From Cryobacterium sp. Y82 (GTDB taxonomy: Bacteria > Actinomycetota > Actinomycetes > Actinomycetales > Microbacteriaceae), in NCBI RefSeq assembly GCF_002929495.1, contig NZ_PJJJ01000036.1, positions 192,504 through 256,503 on the forward strand: a stretch of 64,000 bases of DNA. Reading direction: 5' to 3'. Of this stretch, positions 43,859 to 52,843 are shown in pieces. The notes below the pieces were generated by a model. That model worked only from the letters and a program-made list of their open reading frames with translations. It made no database searches and was not told the DNA's origin. Within the stretch, counting starts at the first letter, position 1. Each line of letters begins with the position of its first letter. Both the position numbers and the translations under genes were made by a program.

Positions 43859-44794
43859 CTAGTCGCTGATGAGGCGGGCACCGTGCACGGGGCCGGTGGC
43901 CCGTACTACGCGCAGGCGCGAGGCGGAGAGCGCGACCTGCAATTCGAGAGCGCTGTCGGCATCCGTTACCAAAAAAGCCACGGTCGGGCCAGAACCAGAG
44001 AGGATGCCGGCGAGGGCGCCGTTTTCTTCGCCGAGCTGAAGCACCTTGCCGAGGCCCGGGGCGAGGTGCAGCGCTGGAGCCTGAAGGTCGTTGTGCAGCA
44101 CGTCGGCGAGCATGTGCGGGTCACCGGCGCGCAAGGCCTGCAGCACGCTCGTGTCAACACTGGGTTGATGCTGGGCCGGAAAGATGTCCTGGGCGTGGCG
44201 GTCGCGGTGCCGGTCGAGCTCCTGGTAGACCCCGGGCGTCGACATTCCGAAGTCGGCGAGGGCAAGTACCCATTGAAATTTGCCCTTGGCCAGAGCCGGG
44301 CTGAGCTGGTCGCCGCGGCCGGTACCGATGGCGGTGCCGCCGGTGAACGAGAAAGGTACGTCGGCCCCGAGAGTGGCGGCAATGGCGAGAAGTTCGTCTT
44401 TGGTGGCGCTGGTGCCCCAGAGGGCGTCGCAGGCGAGCAGGGTAGCTGCGGCGTCGGCCGAACCACCGCCCATACCGCCGGCGATCGGAACGTTCTTTTC
44501 GACGTCGAGATGCACGCCGCCGCGGTAGCCGGCCTTGCGGGCGAGGGCCCGAGCTGCCTTGATGGCCAGGTTGGTGCCGTCGATGGCGAGGCCGGAGGTA
44601 TCGATGCTACCGCTGAACTGTACGGAGAAGTCGGTGGCCGGGCTGGCCCTAACCTCTTCGAACAGCGAAACGGCCTGGTAGGCGGTCGCGAGGTCATGGT
44701 AACCGTCTTCCATTACGGCGCCGACCTTGAGGAAAACGTTGACTTTGCCGGGGGCCCGTGCGTGCACAACGGAGGTGCCGGCGGTCGTCATCAT
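43859..44794 (-). CDS. ispE: 4-diphosphocytidyl-2-C-methyl-D-erythritol kinase
   Basis: 311 aa. GHMP kinase: [26 protein letters not shown] at the N-terminus, [23 protein letters not shown] (ATP loop) near 100, and [13 protein letters not shown] near 265. It phosphorylates CDP-methylerythritol in the MEP isoprenoid pathway. It follows rsmA, its usual partner, but with a 174-base gap and its own TAAGTT placed six bases before the ATG. Confidence 0.96.
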   Translation of the reverse strand: MMTTAGTSVVHARAPGKVNVFLKVGAVMEDGYHDLATAYQAVSLFEEVRASPATDFSVQFSGSIDTSGLAIDGTNLAIKAARALARKAGYRGGVHLDVEKNVPIAGGMGGGSADAAATLLACDALWGTSATKDELLAIAATLGADVPFSFTGGTAIGTGRGDQLSPALAKGKFQWVLALADFGMSTPGVYQELDRHRDRHAQDIFPAQHQPSVDTSVLQALRAGDPHMLADVLHNDLQAPALHLAPGLGKVLQLGEENGALAGILSGSGPTVAFLVTDADSALELQVALSASRLRVVRATGPVHGARLISD

Positions 44795-44800
44795 GCTTTT

Positions 44801-44806
44801 AACTTA
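44801..44806 (-). promoter_or_regulatory. Predicted -10 element for leaderless ispE mRNA
   Basis: Minus strand reads TAAGTT, AAAAGC, ATG (44794). No Shine-Dalgarno is available in the six-base gap. Confidence 0.5.
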
Positions 44807-44969
44807 GCCCAGCCGCTTCGCTGCTATCGACGCGGCGAGTACCAGCCACTCCTGCAGTGCTGCCTGCGCCGGCGCAATGTCGGTGGCCTAAGCCGGACTT
44901 TGGCGCGCCGGCGAGACGGCTGTCCGCCGCCTCTTGGAAAACACTGCACCAGAAAAATAGAAGTGATTT

Positions 44970-45845
44970 CTAGTTCTCGGGCCAGACCCGGGCGATGGCG
45001 AGAAAGTCATGAACGGTGAGCTGCTCTCCCCGCGTCGTCGGGTCGATACCCGCCGCGCTCATCACAGCGGATGCCGCCGCCGAGTCCCCGAGAATGACCG
45101 ACAAGGATTGCCGCAGCATCTTGCGGCGCTGCTGAAAAGCCGCGTCGACGAGCGCGAAGGTCTTGAGGCGCAGTTCTTCGGATTCCAGCGGTTTTGTGCG
45201 ACGTTCGAAGGCGATCAGGATCGAATCAACGTTGGGAACCGGCCAGAATACCTGCCGGCTTACCTTGCCGGCGGTGCGGAAGGAGCCATACCAGGCGGCT
45301 TTGACGCTCGGGCTTCCATAGATCTTGTTGCCGGGCGGGGCGGCGAGACGTTCGCCGACCTCGGCCTGCACCATGACAACACCGGCGCGGATCGACGCAA
45401 AGTGTTCGAGCAGATAGAGCAGCACCGGCACCGAGACGTTGTACGGCAGGTTGGCCACGAGCCGGGTGGGGTCGCCGGGCAGCTCGGTGATCTTCAGGGC
45501 GTCGGCGCGAATGACGGTGAGCTCCGCCCCCGGCTGCATGAGTTCGACAGTCAATGGCAACTGCTCGGCCAGACGGTCGTCGATTTCGACGGCGACGACG
45601 CTCGCGCCGACCTCGAGCATGCCGAGCGTGAGCGAACCGAGTCCGGGGCCGACCTCGACGACGGTATCACCGGGTGCCACGGCGGCGACCTTCACGATGC
45701 GCCGCACGGTATTGCCGTCGATAACGAAGTTCTGGCCGAGCTTCTTGGTCGGATTGACGCCGAGCATCTCGGCGAGGTCGCGAATCTCGGCCGGGCCGAG
45801 AAGGGTTTTGACGGGTTTCGCCGCGTCAGCGGTTGCGTCGGTCAC
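44970..45845 (-). CDS. rsmA: 16S rRNA (adenine(1518)-N6/adenine(1519)-N6)-dimethyltransferase
   Basis: 291 aa from a GTG at 45845. LGVNPTKKLGQNFVIDGNTVRRIV, SAM-binding VVEVGPGLGSLTLGML, and NLPYNVSVPVLLYLLEH (catalytic NLPY). It dimethylates two adenines near the 3' end of 16S rRNA. The start overlaps the tatD stop in GTGA, so metG-tatD-rsmA is translated as a coupled run. Confidence 0.96.
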   Translation of the reverse strand: MTDATADAAKPVKTLLGPAEIRDLAEMLGVNPTKKLGQNFVIDGNTVRRIVKVAAVAPGDTVVEVGPGLGSLTLGMLEVGASVVAVEIDDRLAEQLPLTVELMQPGAELTVIRADALKITELPGDPTRLVANLPYNVSVPVLLYLLEHFASIRAGVVMVQAEVGERLAAPPGNKIYGSPSVKAAWYGSFRTAGKVSRQVFWPVPNVDSILIAFERRTKPLESEELRLKTFALVDAAFQQRRKMLRQSLSVILGDSAAASAVMSAAGIDPTTRGEQLTVHDFLAIARVWPEN

Positions 45846-46825
45846 GCAAGACCTCCGCGCGGGGCTTGGTCTGGGCGCTGAACATCGTGGGCCGCGGTGA
45901 CGGGCTCCGCGTCCCAGCGACCGTAGACCAGCTGGGTATTGGCGGTGATTTGAGCAGAGAGCAGGGAGACATCCGTTTCGAGATGAGCGGCCATGCCGCG
46001 CAGCGTGTTGGGCAGCAGGTACGGCGCGTTGGGGCGGCCGCGGTAGGGCAGCGGGGTGAGGAACGGGGCATCCGTTTCAACCAGCAGCAGGTTGCGCGGG
46101 GCGGCCGACAGGGCGGCCCGCAGGTTGTCGGCGTTTTTAAACGTGACGTTACCGGCAAAGGACATGTACCAGCCCTGCGCGGCACAGATTCGGGCCATGT
46201 CCGCGTCGCCAGAGAAGCAGTGAAAGACGGTTCGTTCGGGGGCGCCGACCTTGAGCAGCGTTTCAATCACTGCCTCGTGGGCATCACGGTCGTGAATCTG
46301 CAGCGCGAGGTTGTGCTCCTTGGCGATGCGAATATGAGCTTCAAAGGAGCGGAACTGGGCGGCACGGCCCGCTTCGGGAGTACGAAAGAAGTCGAGTCCG
46401 GTCTCGCCGACGGCGACCACGCGCGGCTGCCCGGCGAGTGCGTCGATCGCGGCGATAGCGTCATCGAGGGTGCCGGCTTCGTCAAGAGCAGGCGCCTCGT
46501 TGGGATGGATCGCAACGGCGGCGAGCATGCGCGGCTCGATCAGGGCGGCCGCGGCCGACCAGCGTGAGGTTTCGACGTCGCCGCCGACCTGGATCACGCC
46601 GCGCACGCCAACGCTCGAAGCCCGGTCGAGCTGTTCCCGATAGTCAAGCGGATACTCGCCGTCGGCGATCTCGAGATGAGTGTGGTTGTCGTAGACGGGT
46701 ACCGTGAGCGGCTCCGGCAGGGGTGGGTAGCTCAGGTCGCGGCGCGCGATGTTCTCGCGGCGGCGAATGGCGCTGCCGTAGCCGTCGACGCCTCCGTCAA
46801 GCCCGGCAAGAGAGTCGCTAGCCAT
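45842..46825 (-). CDS. tatD: TatD family metal-dependent hydrolase/DNase
   Basis: 327 aa. VYDNHTHLEIADGEYP carries the HxH metal ligands, and VVAVGETGLDFF, LALQIHDRDAHEAVIE, FHCFSGDADMA and LLLVETDAPFLTP complete the TIM-barrel site. About 40 N-terminal residues precede the fold, more than in E. coli TatD. TatD proteins are 3'-5' DNases/RNases. It overlaps the metG stop by eight bases. Confidence 0.95.
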   Translation of the reverse strand: MASDSLAGLDGGVDGYGSAIRRRENIARRDLSYPPLPEPLTVPVYDNHTHLEIADGEYPLDYREQLDRASSVGVRGVIQVGGDVETSRWSAAAALIEPRMLAAVAIHPNEAPALDEAGTLDDAIAAIDALAGQPRVVAVGETGLDFFRTPEAGRAAQFRSFEAHIRIAKEHNLALQIHDRDAHEAVIETLLKVGAPERTVFHCFSGDADMARICAAQGWYMSFAGNVTFKNADNLRAALSAAPRNLLLVETDAPFLTPLPYRGRPNAPYLLPNTLRGMAAHLETDVSLLSAQITANTQLVYGRWDAEPVTAAHDVQRPDQAPRGGLA

Positions 46826-48389
46826 CGGTCGGCTCCACGATCGATTCGATGCGCGGGAACAGCGGTTCGAGCGGGCTCACCTGAGCGCCGCCTGCCCAGT
46901 CCCAGGCCCGGTCGACGCGCTGGTCGGCGAGGGCACCGTCGCCGCCGAGAGCGGTCCACAGTTTGGCGGTGGCGATGGGAATGACCGGCGAAAGCAGCAC
47001 GGCGAGGGTACCGAGACCGCGCACGGCGGTGTGCAGCACTGTTTCCAGCCGCGCCCGCGTTTCAGGGTTCTTGGCAAGCGCCCACGGCTCCTGCAGGGTG
47101 ATGTAGCCGTTGAGCTCGTCGACGAGTTCCCACACGCTGGCCAGGGCGTCGTGGATGGCGAGGGTCTCGATGAAGGCTCCAGCGGCATCCGTCACCCGCT
47201 TTTCGGTGGCCTGGATCGCGAGGTCGGCGGCCGAAAGCTCGCCAGCGGCGGGCACGACACCGTCACAGTAGCGCACGACCATGGCGATCACGCGGGAGGC
47301 GAGGTTGCCGAAGCCGTTGGCCAGCTCGGACTGGTACCGGGCCGAGAGATCCTCCCAGCTGAACGAACCGTCCTGGCCGAAGCTGATCGCGCGCATGAAG
47401 TAGTAGCGAAACGCGTCGGACCCGAACGTGTCGGTGATCTGGCTCGGGGCGATGCCGGTCAGCTTGGACTTGCTCATCTTCTCGCCGCCGACCAGCAGCC
47501 AGCCATGCCCGAAGACCTGTTTAGGCACCTCGATGCCGGCGGCCATGAGCATGGCCGGCCAGATTACGGCGTGAAAGCGCAGAATGTCTTTGCCGACGAT
47601 GTGGGTGGCGGGCCACCGGCTGGCGAACTCCTCATCGTTCTGGCCGTAGCCGGCTGCGGTGATGTAGTTGAGCAACGCGTCGAACCAGACATAGACGACG
47701 TGCGACTCGTCCCACGGCACCTTGATGCCCCAGTCAAAGCTCGACCGGGAGATCGACAGGTCGGAGAGCCCACGCTTGACGAACGCTAGAACCTCATTGC
47801 GGGCCGCTTCCGGTTGCACAAAGTTGGGATTCTCTTCGTAGAGTGCAAGCAGCCGGTCGGCAAAAGCACTCATCTTGAAGAAGTAGTTCTTCTCATGCAG
47901 CAGTTCGACCGGTTTGGAGTGGATCGCGCAGACGAGCTGTCCGGTGTACTCGCCGGTACCATCGACCAGGTCGCTGGTCTGCTTGTATTCCTCGCAGCCG
48001 ACGCAGTAGTAGCCCTCGTACTCGCCAGTGTAGATATGGCCCTCGTCGTGCAGGTGCTGCAGAAACTTCTGCGCGTTCACCTCATGGCGTTCATCGGTCG
48101 TGCGAATGAAGTCGTCGTTCGCAATGTTGACGGTCTGAAGCAGCGGCTTCCACGCGGTCTCCACCAAACGGTCGGCCCATTCCTTCGGCGTGACGCCGTT
48201 GGCGGTGGCGGTGCGCAGAATCTTCTGGCCGTGCTCGTCGGTTCCGGTGAGGAGCCAGGCGTCTCGACCCGACTGCCGGTGCCAGCGCGCGAGCACGTCG
48301 GCGGCGACTTCGGTGTAGGCGTGCCCGATGTGCGGCACATCATTCACGTAGAAAATGGGCGTGGTGATGTAAAAAGAGCCTGCGGACAT
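46818..48389 (-). CDS. metG: Methionine--tRNA ligase
   Basis: 523 aa. FYITTPIFYVNDVPHIGHAY (HIGH-type motif), TGTDEHGQKILR, KMSKSKLTG (KMSKS motif) near residue 305 and an alpha-helical anticodon domain. The connective peptide has a single CVGCEEY knuckle, as in short MetRS, and no C-terminal EMAP domain. TAAGAT ends six bases before the ATG, so translation may be leaderless. It heads metG-tatD-rsmA. Confidence 0.97.
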   Translation of the reverse strand: MSAGSFYITTPIFYVNDVPHIGHAYTEVAADVLARWHRQSGRDAWLLTGTDEHGQKILRTATANGVTPKEWADRLVETAWKPLLQTVNIANDDFIRTTDERHEVNAQKFLQHLHDEGHIYTGEYEGYYCVGCEEYKQTSDLVDGTGEYTGQLVCAIHSKPVELLHEKNYFFKMSAFADRLLALYEENPNFVQPEAARNEVLAFVKRGLSDLSISRSSFDWGIKVPWDESHVVYVWFDALLNYITAAGYGQNDEEFASRWPATHIVGKDILRFHAVIWPAMLMAAGIEVPKQVFGHGWLLVGGEKMSKSKLTGIAPSQITDTFGSDAFRYYFMRAISFGQDGSFSWEDLSARYQSELANGFGNLASRVIAMVVRYCDGVVPAAGELSAADLAIQATEKRVTDAAGAFIETLAIHDALASVWELVDELNGYITLQEPWALAKNPETRARLETVLHTAVRGLGTLAVLLSPVIPIATAKLWTALGGDGALADQRVDRAWDWAGGAQVSPLEPLFPRIESIVEPTDG

Positions 48390-48395
48390 GCGTTC

Positions 48396-48401
48396 ATCTT
48401 A
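48396..48401 (-). promoter_or_regulatory. Predicted -10 element for leaderless metG mRNA
   Basis: Minus strand reads TAAGAT, GAACGC, ATG (48389). No ribosome binding site is present in the gap. Confidence 0.5.
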
Positions 48402-48450
48402 TGCGGCGAGTGCTTGCGGGTCTGGCCCGGTTACGCCCGGAGTTGTCGGA

Positions 48451-49314
48451 TCAGCCCAGCGGAAAGGCCGAACGGTCGGGTTTCGGCAGCGGCGCGCCAG
48501 TCTTGGCCTGCAGGGCGTGCTCGTAAAGTTCTCGCTTGCCGAGCCCGCTGGCGGCCGACACGTCGGCTGCAGCGTCTTTCAAACGGATGCCGCCGGCCAC
48601 CAGGTCGAGAACCTCGGCAACACCCATGGCCAGGTCCAGTACCCGCACTTCGGCGCCCGCAACGACGATGCAGATTTCGCCGCGCACGCCCGCAGCCGCC
48701 CACTCGGCCAGTTCACTCGCCGTGCCACGCTTGACCTCTTCGAAGAACTTGGTCAATTCCCGGCAGACCACGACCCGGCGGTCGGGGCCGAGGGTTGCGG
48801 CCAGATCGGTCAGGGAGTCGGCAAGACGGTTGGGCGATTCAAAGAACACCATGGTGCGACGCTCGGCAGCGAGGTCACGCAGCAGTTTGATCCGCTCGCC
48901 GTGCTTCCGCGGCAAAAACCCCTCAAAGGTGAATCGGTCCGTCGGAAGTCCCGAGACGGCCAAGGCGGTCAGTACAGCAGAGGGTCCAGGCAGGGCAGTG
49001 ACCAAAACGCCAGCCGCGACCGCGGCATCCACTAAGTGAAAGCCGGGATCGGAAACGGTGGGCATGCCGGCGTCGCTGAGCACCAAAATGTCGACATCGC
49101 GCGCCAGTTCGACGAGTTCGGCTGCCTTGCCGCGTTCGTTGTGGTCGTGCAGGGCGATGAGCTTGGGCCTGTTCTCAATTCCGAGGGCTTTCAGCAGATG
49201 GACGGTGACGCGGGTGTCCTCGGCCGCCACGATGGTGATGGTACTCAGGGTTTCGATAAGGCGCCGGGAAGCGTCGCCGAGATTTCCGATCGGGGTGGCG
49301 GCAAGGATGATCAT
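48451..49314 (-). CDS. rsmI: 16S rRNA (cytidine(1402)-2'-O)-methyltransferase
   Basis: 287 aa from the ATG at 49314. IILAATPIGNLGDASRRLIE, AEDTRVTVHLL, LVLSDAGMPTVSDPG and ALPGPSAVLTALAVSGL are the RsmI/YraL signatures of a SAM-dependent methyltransferase. It methylates C1402 in the ribosomal P site. GAGAAT ends six bases before the start. It is divergent from the mannosyltransferase with only 61 bases between the starts. Confidence 0.95.
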   Translation of the reverse strand: MIILAATPIGNLGDASRRLIETLSTITIVAAEDTRVTVHLLKALGIENRPKLIALHDHNERGKAAELVELARDVDILVLSDAGMPTVSDPGFHLVDAAVAAGVLVTALPGPSAVLTALAVSGLPTDRFTFEGFLPRKHGERIKLLRDLAAERRTMVFFESPNRLADSLTDLAATLGPDRRVVVCRELTKFFEEVKRGTASELAEWAAAGVRGEICIVVAGAEVRVLDLAMGVAEVLDLVAGGIRLKDAAADVSAASGLGKRELYEHALQAKTGAPLPKPDRSAFPLG

Positions 49315-49363
49315 GCTGCAATTCTCGCAGCAACAGCCGAACATTCGTTCTTCGCTCGCTCTG

Positions 49364-49369
49364 TACGAT
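49364..49369 (+). promoter_or_regulatory. Predicted -10 element for leaderless PMT mRNA
   Basis: TACGAT, then GGTGAC, then the GTG at 49376. The promoter shares a 61-base divergent region with rsmI. Confidence 0.45.
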
Positions 49370-49375
49370 GGTGAC

Positions 49376-50932
49376 GTGCTCGCTACTAGTCGATGGGTTC
49401 GCTGGGGCAGCTACCTCGCTGTAATACTGCTGGCCGCCGCGTTGCGTTTGTGGAACCTCGGCCTGCCTCAGGCGCTCGTGTTCGACGAGACCTTCTATGT
49501 GAAGGACGCCTGGAGCCTGTTCAACAACGGCTACGAATCCACGTGGCCGACCGACGCCAACCCGCTGTTTGAAGCCGGGCAGACCGACATCTACACGTCG
49601 GAGCCGTCCTTCGTGGTGCATCCGCCGCTCGGCAAGTGGCTGATCGCACTCGGCATGAATTTACTTGGCCCTGGCAACCCCTGGGGCTGGCGACTGTCGA
49701 CTGTCCTGGTGGGGGTACTCGCTGTCGTGCTCATCATGCTCGTGGCGCAAAAACTGTTTCAGTCACGACTGCTCGCCCTGATCGCCGGTTTTCTGCTCGC
49801 CGTCGATGGGCATGCCATCGTCATGAGCCGCGTGGCGTTACTCGATAATTTCGTGATGTTCTTCGCCCTGCTGGGTTTTGGCGCCGTGTTGATGGACCGT
49901 CAGTGGCATGCGACGCGTCTCGCGACCCGGCTCGCGGGTCAAACCGACCCCGGCTGGGGTCCGGCGCTGTGGTGGCGGCCGTGGTTGCTCGCCGCTGGCC
50001 TCGCCTTTGGACTGACCAGTTCGGTGAAGTGGTCCGGCCTGTATTTTCTCGCCGCGTTCGGCATCTACCTCGTCGTCGTCGATGCCCTGGCCCGGCGTCG
50101 AAACGGCGTCCCATTCTGGCTCAGTGCTGCCATCCTCAAACAGGCCCCCGCCACCTTTCTCCTGCTCGTTCCCATCGCCGGCGCCACGTTTCTGATGTCC
50201 TGGACCGGCTGGTTTGTCACCCGTGGCGGCTACTACCGCGACTGGGCTGACGGGGTGGGGGCTGCCTGGACCGGACCATTGGCGTGGGTACCGCACACGC
50301 TCCAAAGCTTTTGGCACTATCAGGCTGCTGCCTATACCTACCATGTGGGGCTGGCCACCCCGCATCCGTACCAGGCGAACCCATTGACCTGGCTTTTCAT
50401 GATTCGACCGACCAGCATGTACTACCGCGGCTCCGACGCGGCCGAATTCGGCTGCCAGTTTCAGAGCTGCTCTGAGGCCATCACCTCTGTTGGCAACCCG
50501 CTAATCTGGTGGGCCGCCACGGCGGCCCTGTTCTATCTCGTCTACCGACTCGCCCGATATCGCGAATGGCGGGTCGGCTACATTCTGATGGGCGTGGTGG
50601 CCGGCTATCTGCCGTGGCTCATGTATCTGAACCGCACGGTCTTCCAGTTCTACACGATCACCTTCGAGCCTTACCTGCTGCTCGGTCTTACCTTTGTCAT
50701 CGGGTTACTCCTCCAGCGGATACCCGACCAGGCCCGACCACGACGCAGGCATTCAGCACATTCACAGGTGCCGGAATATGACCCCCAACCGCGGGCGGGC
50801 ACCGTTACCGCGGTGGCTGTGGGTCTTGGAGTCACGCTGCTGGTCACGGCTTTCTTCTTCCCCGTATGGACCGGAATGCAGACTTCGTTCGCGTTTTGGC
50901 AACTCCACATTTGGATGCCAAGTTGGCGATAG
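49376..50932 (+). CDS. Dolichyl-phosphate-mannose--protein mannosyltransferase (PMT)
   Basis: 518 aa from a GTG at 49376. About eleven helices. The first external loop has the acidic motif LVFDETFYVKDAW (catalytic Asp-Glu of GT39), followed by FVVHPPLGKWLIALGM and FLLAVDGHAIVMSRVALLDNF. It transfers mannose from polyprenyl-phosphate-mannose to Ser/Thr of secreted proteins at the outer face of the membrane. Several TTA codons are used, unusual for this GC-rich genome. Confidence 0.95.
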   Translation: MLATSRWVRWGSYLAVILLAAALRLWNLGLPQALVFDETFYVKDAWSLFNNGYESTWPTDANPLFEAGQTDIYTSEPSFVVHPPLGKWLIALGMNLLGPGNPWGWRLSTVLVGVLAVVLIMLVAQKLFQSRLLALIAGFLLAVDGHAIVMSRVALLDNFVMFFALLGFGAVLMDRQWHATRLATRLAGQTDPGWGPALWWRPWLLAAGLAFGLTSSVKWSGLYFLAAFGIYLVVVDALARRRNGVPFWLSAAILKQAPATFLLLVPIAGATFLMSWTGWFVTRGGYYRDWADGVGAAWTGPLAWVPHTLQSFWHYQAAAYTYHVGLATPHPYQANPLTWLFMIRPTSMYYRGSDAAEFGCQFQSCSEAITSVGNPLIWWAATAALFYLVYRLARYREWRVGYILMGVVAGYLPWLMYLNRTVFQFYTITFEPYLLLGLTFVIGLLLQRIPDQARPRRRHSAHSQVPEYDPQPRAGTVTAVAVGLGVTLLVTAFFFPVWTGMQTSFAFWQLHIWMPSWR

Positions 50933-51059
50933 ATCGGTCAAATACATTCCATTTTTGGCATATAATGACTGAGAAAAACGTGTGAATTGCGAGCGAACAG
51001 GGAGTTCGCGAACGTAGACTGACGGCTATCTGCTCCACGAGTAATTGCTCACTTTCCGA

Positions 51060-51100
51060 CTGAGAAGTCCCGAACGCTGAGAATTTTAGACTCAGGAAGG
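51060..51100 (+). promoter_or_regulatory. Structured leader next to desaturase Shine-Dalgarno
   Basis: Two copies of CTGAG (51060-51064, 51077-51081) can each pair with CTCAG (51091-51095), which overlaps the start of the Shine-Dalgarno GGAAGG (51095-51100). Mutually exclusive short hairpins beside the ribosome binding site could make translation temperature-sensitive. TATAAT at 50961 and a GTTCGCGAAC palindrome lie further up the 172-base leader region. Confidence 0.35.
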
Positions 51101-51104
51101 CCTT

Positions 51105-52205
51105 ATGTCGGAAGCACTAGCCGCACCCTCGGTCCGCATTATCAGGACCCGGCCGGGTGGCGATACGAAAAATCCCACAACAGAATATTCGGCCCTCCTG
51201 CACACCGTGCGCAATCTCGGCCTTCTTGGCCGACGCACCGGCTTCTACTGGCTGGTCTTCTCCACTCTCGTTGCTGCCACCCTCGGCGCTGCCGTTGGTT
51301 TCGTGTTGCTTGGCGACACCTGGTATCAATTGATCATTGCCGCGGCTCTGGGCCTCATCTTTACCCAATTCGCCTTCCTGGCCCATGAAGCCTCGCACCG
51401 TGCCGTGTTTACCTCCGGCAAAGCCAACGACCGAGCCGGCCGGGTTCTGGCCAACCTGTTCGTGGGTATCAGCTACGCCTGGTGGATGACAAAGCACAGT
51501 CGTCACCACGCCCAGCCGAACGTCGTCGGCAAGGACCCTGACATCGAACCGGACTTCATCGTTTTTCGTGAGGAAGACGCCAAAAAAGTCAGCCGACTGG
51601 GTGCCATCATCACCCGCAAGCAGGGCTACTTGTTCTTCCCACTGCTGATGTTCGAAGGCATCAACCTGCATGTCCAAGGCTTCAAGACCGTCTTTGGTAA
51701 GAACAAGGTCAGCGAGCGCTGGGTCGAGATCACTATGCTCGTCACGCGCCTCGCTCTGTACCTTGCCGTGATCTTTTATTTCCTGCCGCTCGGTATGGCC
51801 TTCGCGTTTGTGGGCGTGCAAATGGCGGTCTTCGGGGTCTACATGGGCGCAACCTTCGCGCCCAATCACAAGGGCATGCCGCAGCTTCCGGCTGAAAGCC
51901 GGGTGGATTTCCTTCGTCGTCAGGTGCTCACCAGCCGCAACATTCGCGGCGGCACCTTCATCGATCACTACATGGGCGGTCTCAACTACCAGATCGAGCA
52001 CCACCTGTTTCCGAACATGGCCCGCCCGCACCTGCGTAAGGCTCAGGAGATCGCCAAAGAATACTGTCTCTCCCACGACGTGAAATACACCGAAACCGGC
52101 GTCTTTGAGAGCTATGGCATCGTCATCGCCTACCTCAACAAGGTCGGTCTGGCGGCGAGAGACCCGTTCGACTGCCCGATGGTGCAGCGCTTCCGCACGC
52201 ACTAG
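51105..52205 (+). CDS. Membrane fatty-acid desaturase (acyl-CoA/linoleoyl-CoA desaturase type)
   Basis: 366 aa. Three histidine clusters bind the di-iron site: AHEASH (~residue 96), HSRHH (~132) and QIEHH (~297). Four helices flank them (~48-85, ~205-240). It introduces double bonds into membrane acyl chains, which is a standard response to cold in actinobacteria. Strong Shine-Dalgarno (GGAAGG), a structured leader and a strong terminator make it an independent unit. Confidence 0.94.
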   Translation: MSEALAAPSVRIIRTRPGGDTKNPTTEYSALLHTVRNLGLLGRRTGFYWLVFSTLVAATLGAAVGFVLLGDTWYQLIIAAALGLIFTQFAFLAHEASHRAVFTSGKANDRAGRVLANLFVGISYAWWMTKHSRHHAQPNVVGKDPDIEPDFIVFREEDAKKVSRLGAIITRKQGYLFFPLLMFEGINLHVQGFKTVFGKNKVSERWVEITMLVTRLALYLAVIFYFLPLGMAFAFVGVQMAVFGVYMGATFAPNHKGMPQLPAESRVDFLRRQVLTSRNIRGGTFIDHYMGGLNYQIEHHLFPNMARPHLRKAQEIAKEYCLSHDVKYTETGVFESYGIVIAYLNKVGLAARDPFDCPMVQRFRTH

Positions 52206-52223
52206 GCGCACGCAGTAGCCGTC

Positions 52224-52258
52224 AGGCCGTCTCCCCTCGGGGAGACGGCCTGTTTTTT
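52224..52258 (+). terminator. Rho-independent terminator of the desaturase gene
   Basis: AGGCCGTCTCCCC (52224-52236) pairs perfectly with GGGGAGACGGCCT around a 1-2-base loop, followed by GTTTTTTGTTTTG. Strong hairpin and T-run, 19 bases after the stop. Confidence 0.93.
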
Positions 52259-52261
52259 GTT

Positions 52262-52549
52262 TTGTGGGTATCCGCCCGCACCCTGCCGGCCTCCAACCTC
52301 GTGATCACGCCGGGCACCATCACCACCGGCACCGGATCCGACGCGGCACCGACTGCCGGGGCCGTCACCATCAGCAATGTCGCCCAGTCGCTGGTCTACA
52401 CCACGACTCTCGGCAAGTGCACCTTCACCCTCGCCCCGACCTTCGATCTGAAGGTCCCGGCCGACACCCACCGTTCCAACTACTCGGCCGCGATCGGTTC
52501 CACCGCCGTCGACGCCTATGTGTCGACCATCACGTTCACAATCGCCTAG
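52262..52549 (+). pseudogene. C-terminal fragment of a cell-surface (WxL-like) protein
   Basis: The frame encodes LPASNLVITPGTITTGTGSD, then GAVTISNVAQSLVYTTTLGK and a beta-strand-rich end, VPADTHRSNYSAAI ... STITFTIA. That pattern (alternating strands, GTITTGT, final PADT...Y...ITFTIA) is typical of the last part of WxL-like surface proteins. There is no signal peptide, no ribosome binding site and the preceding DNA is the desaturase terminator. It is probably the 3' stump of a lost surface-protein gene. Confidence 0.5.
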
Positions 52550-52843
52550 CACCCGTTCTCGCCGGGCCGGGCGTCTCAATGAGTTGGGGCGCATCAGCTG
52601 CGCACTTTTGGGGTCTGGGGTCGACCGGTCTCGGCCACGGAACGCCCGGTGCCGTACTCGCCGGGCTGACCGGCCTCTGCGCGGAAACCTGCGAAGGCGG
52701 CTCGCGGGCAATGTCAGCGCAGCTGAGCGCACCACCCCGAACGGGGGTAGTCGACGCAGTGGTGCTGCCACTCGTGCACCCTAAGCTAGCTGAATGCGTG
52801 CATAGACAAGGTCACAGCGCGTCTCATCAGGAAGGGTTGAACC
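52550..52843. other. Intergenic stretch without a recognisable gene
   Basis: About 290 bases between the surface-protein fragment and the LysM lipoprotein. A long minus-strand frame crosses it but has Arg/Pro-rich, non-protein-like composition and I do not support it. No tRNA, terminator or repeat is seen. Confidence 0.5.

Noticed and set aside
52202-52771. 189-codon minus-strand frame downstream of the desaturase
   Set aside because: Arg/Pro-rich and antisense to the surface-protein remnant; no motif or ribosome binding site.
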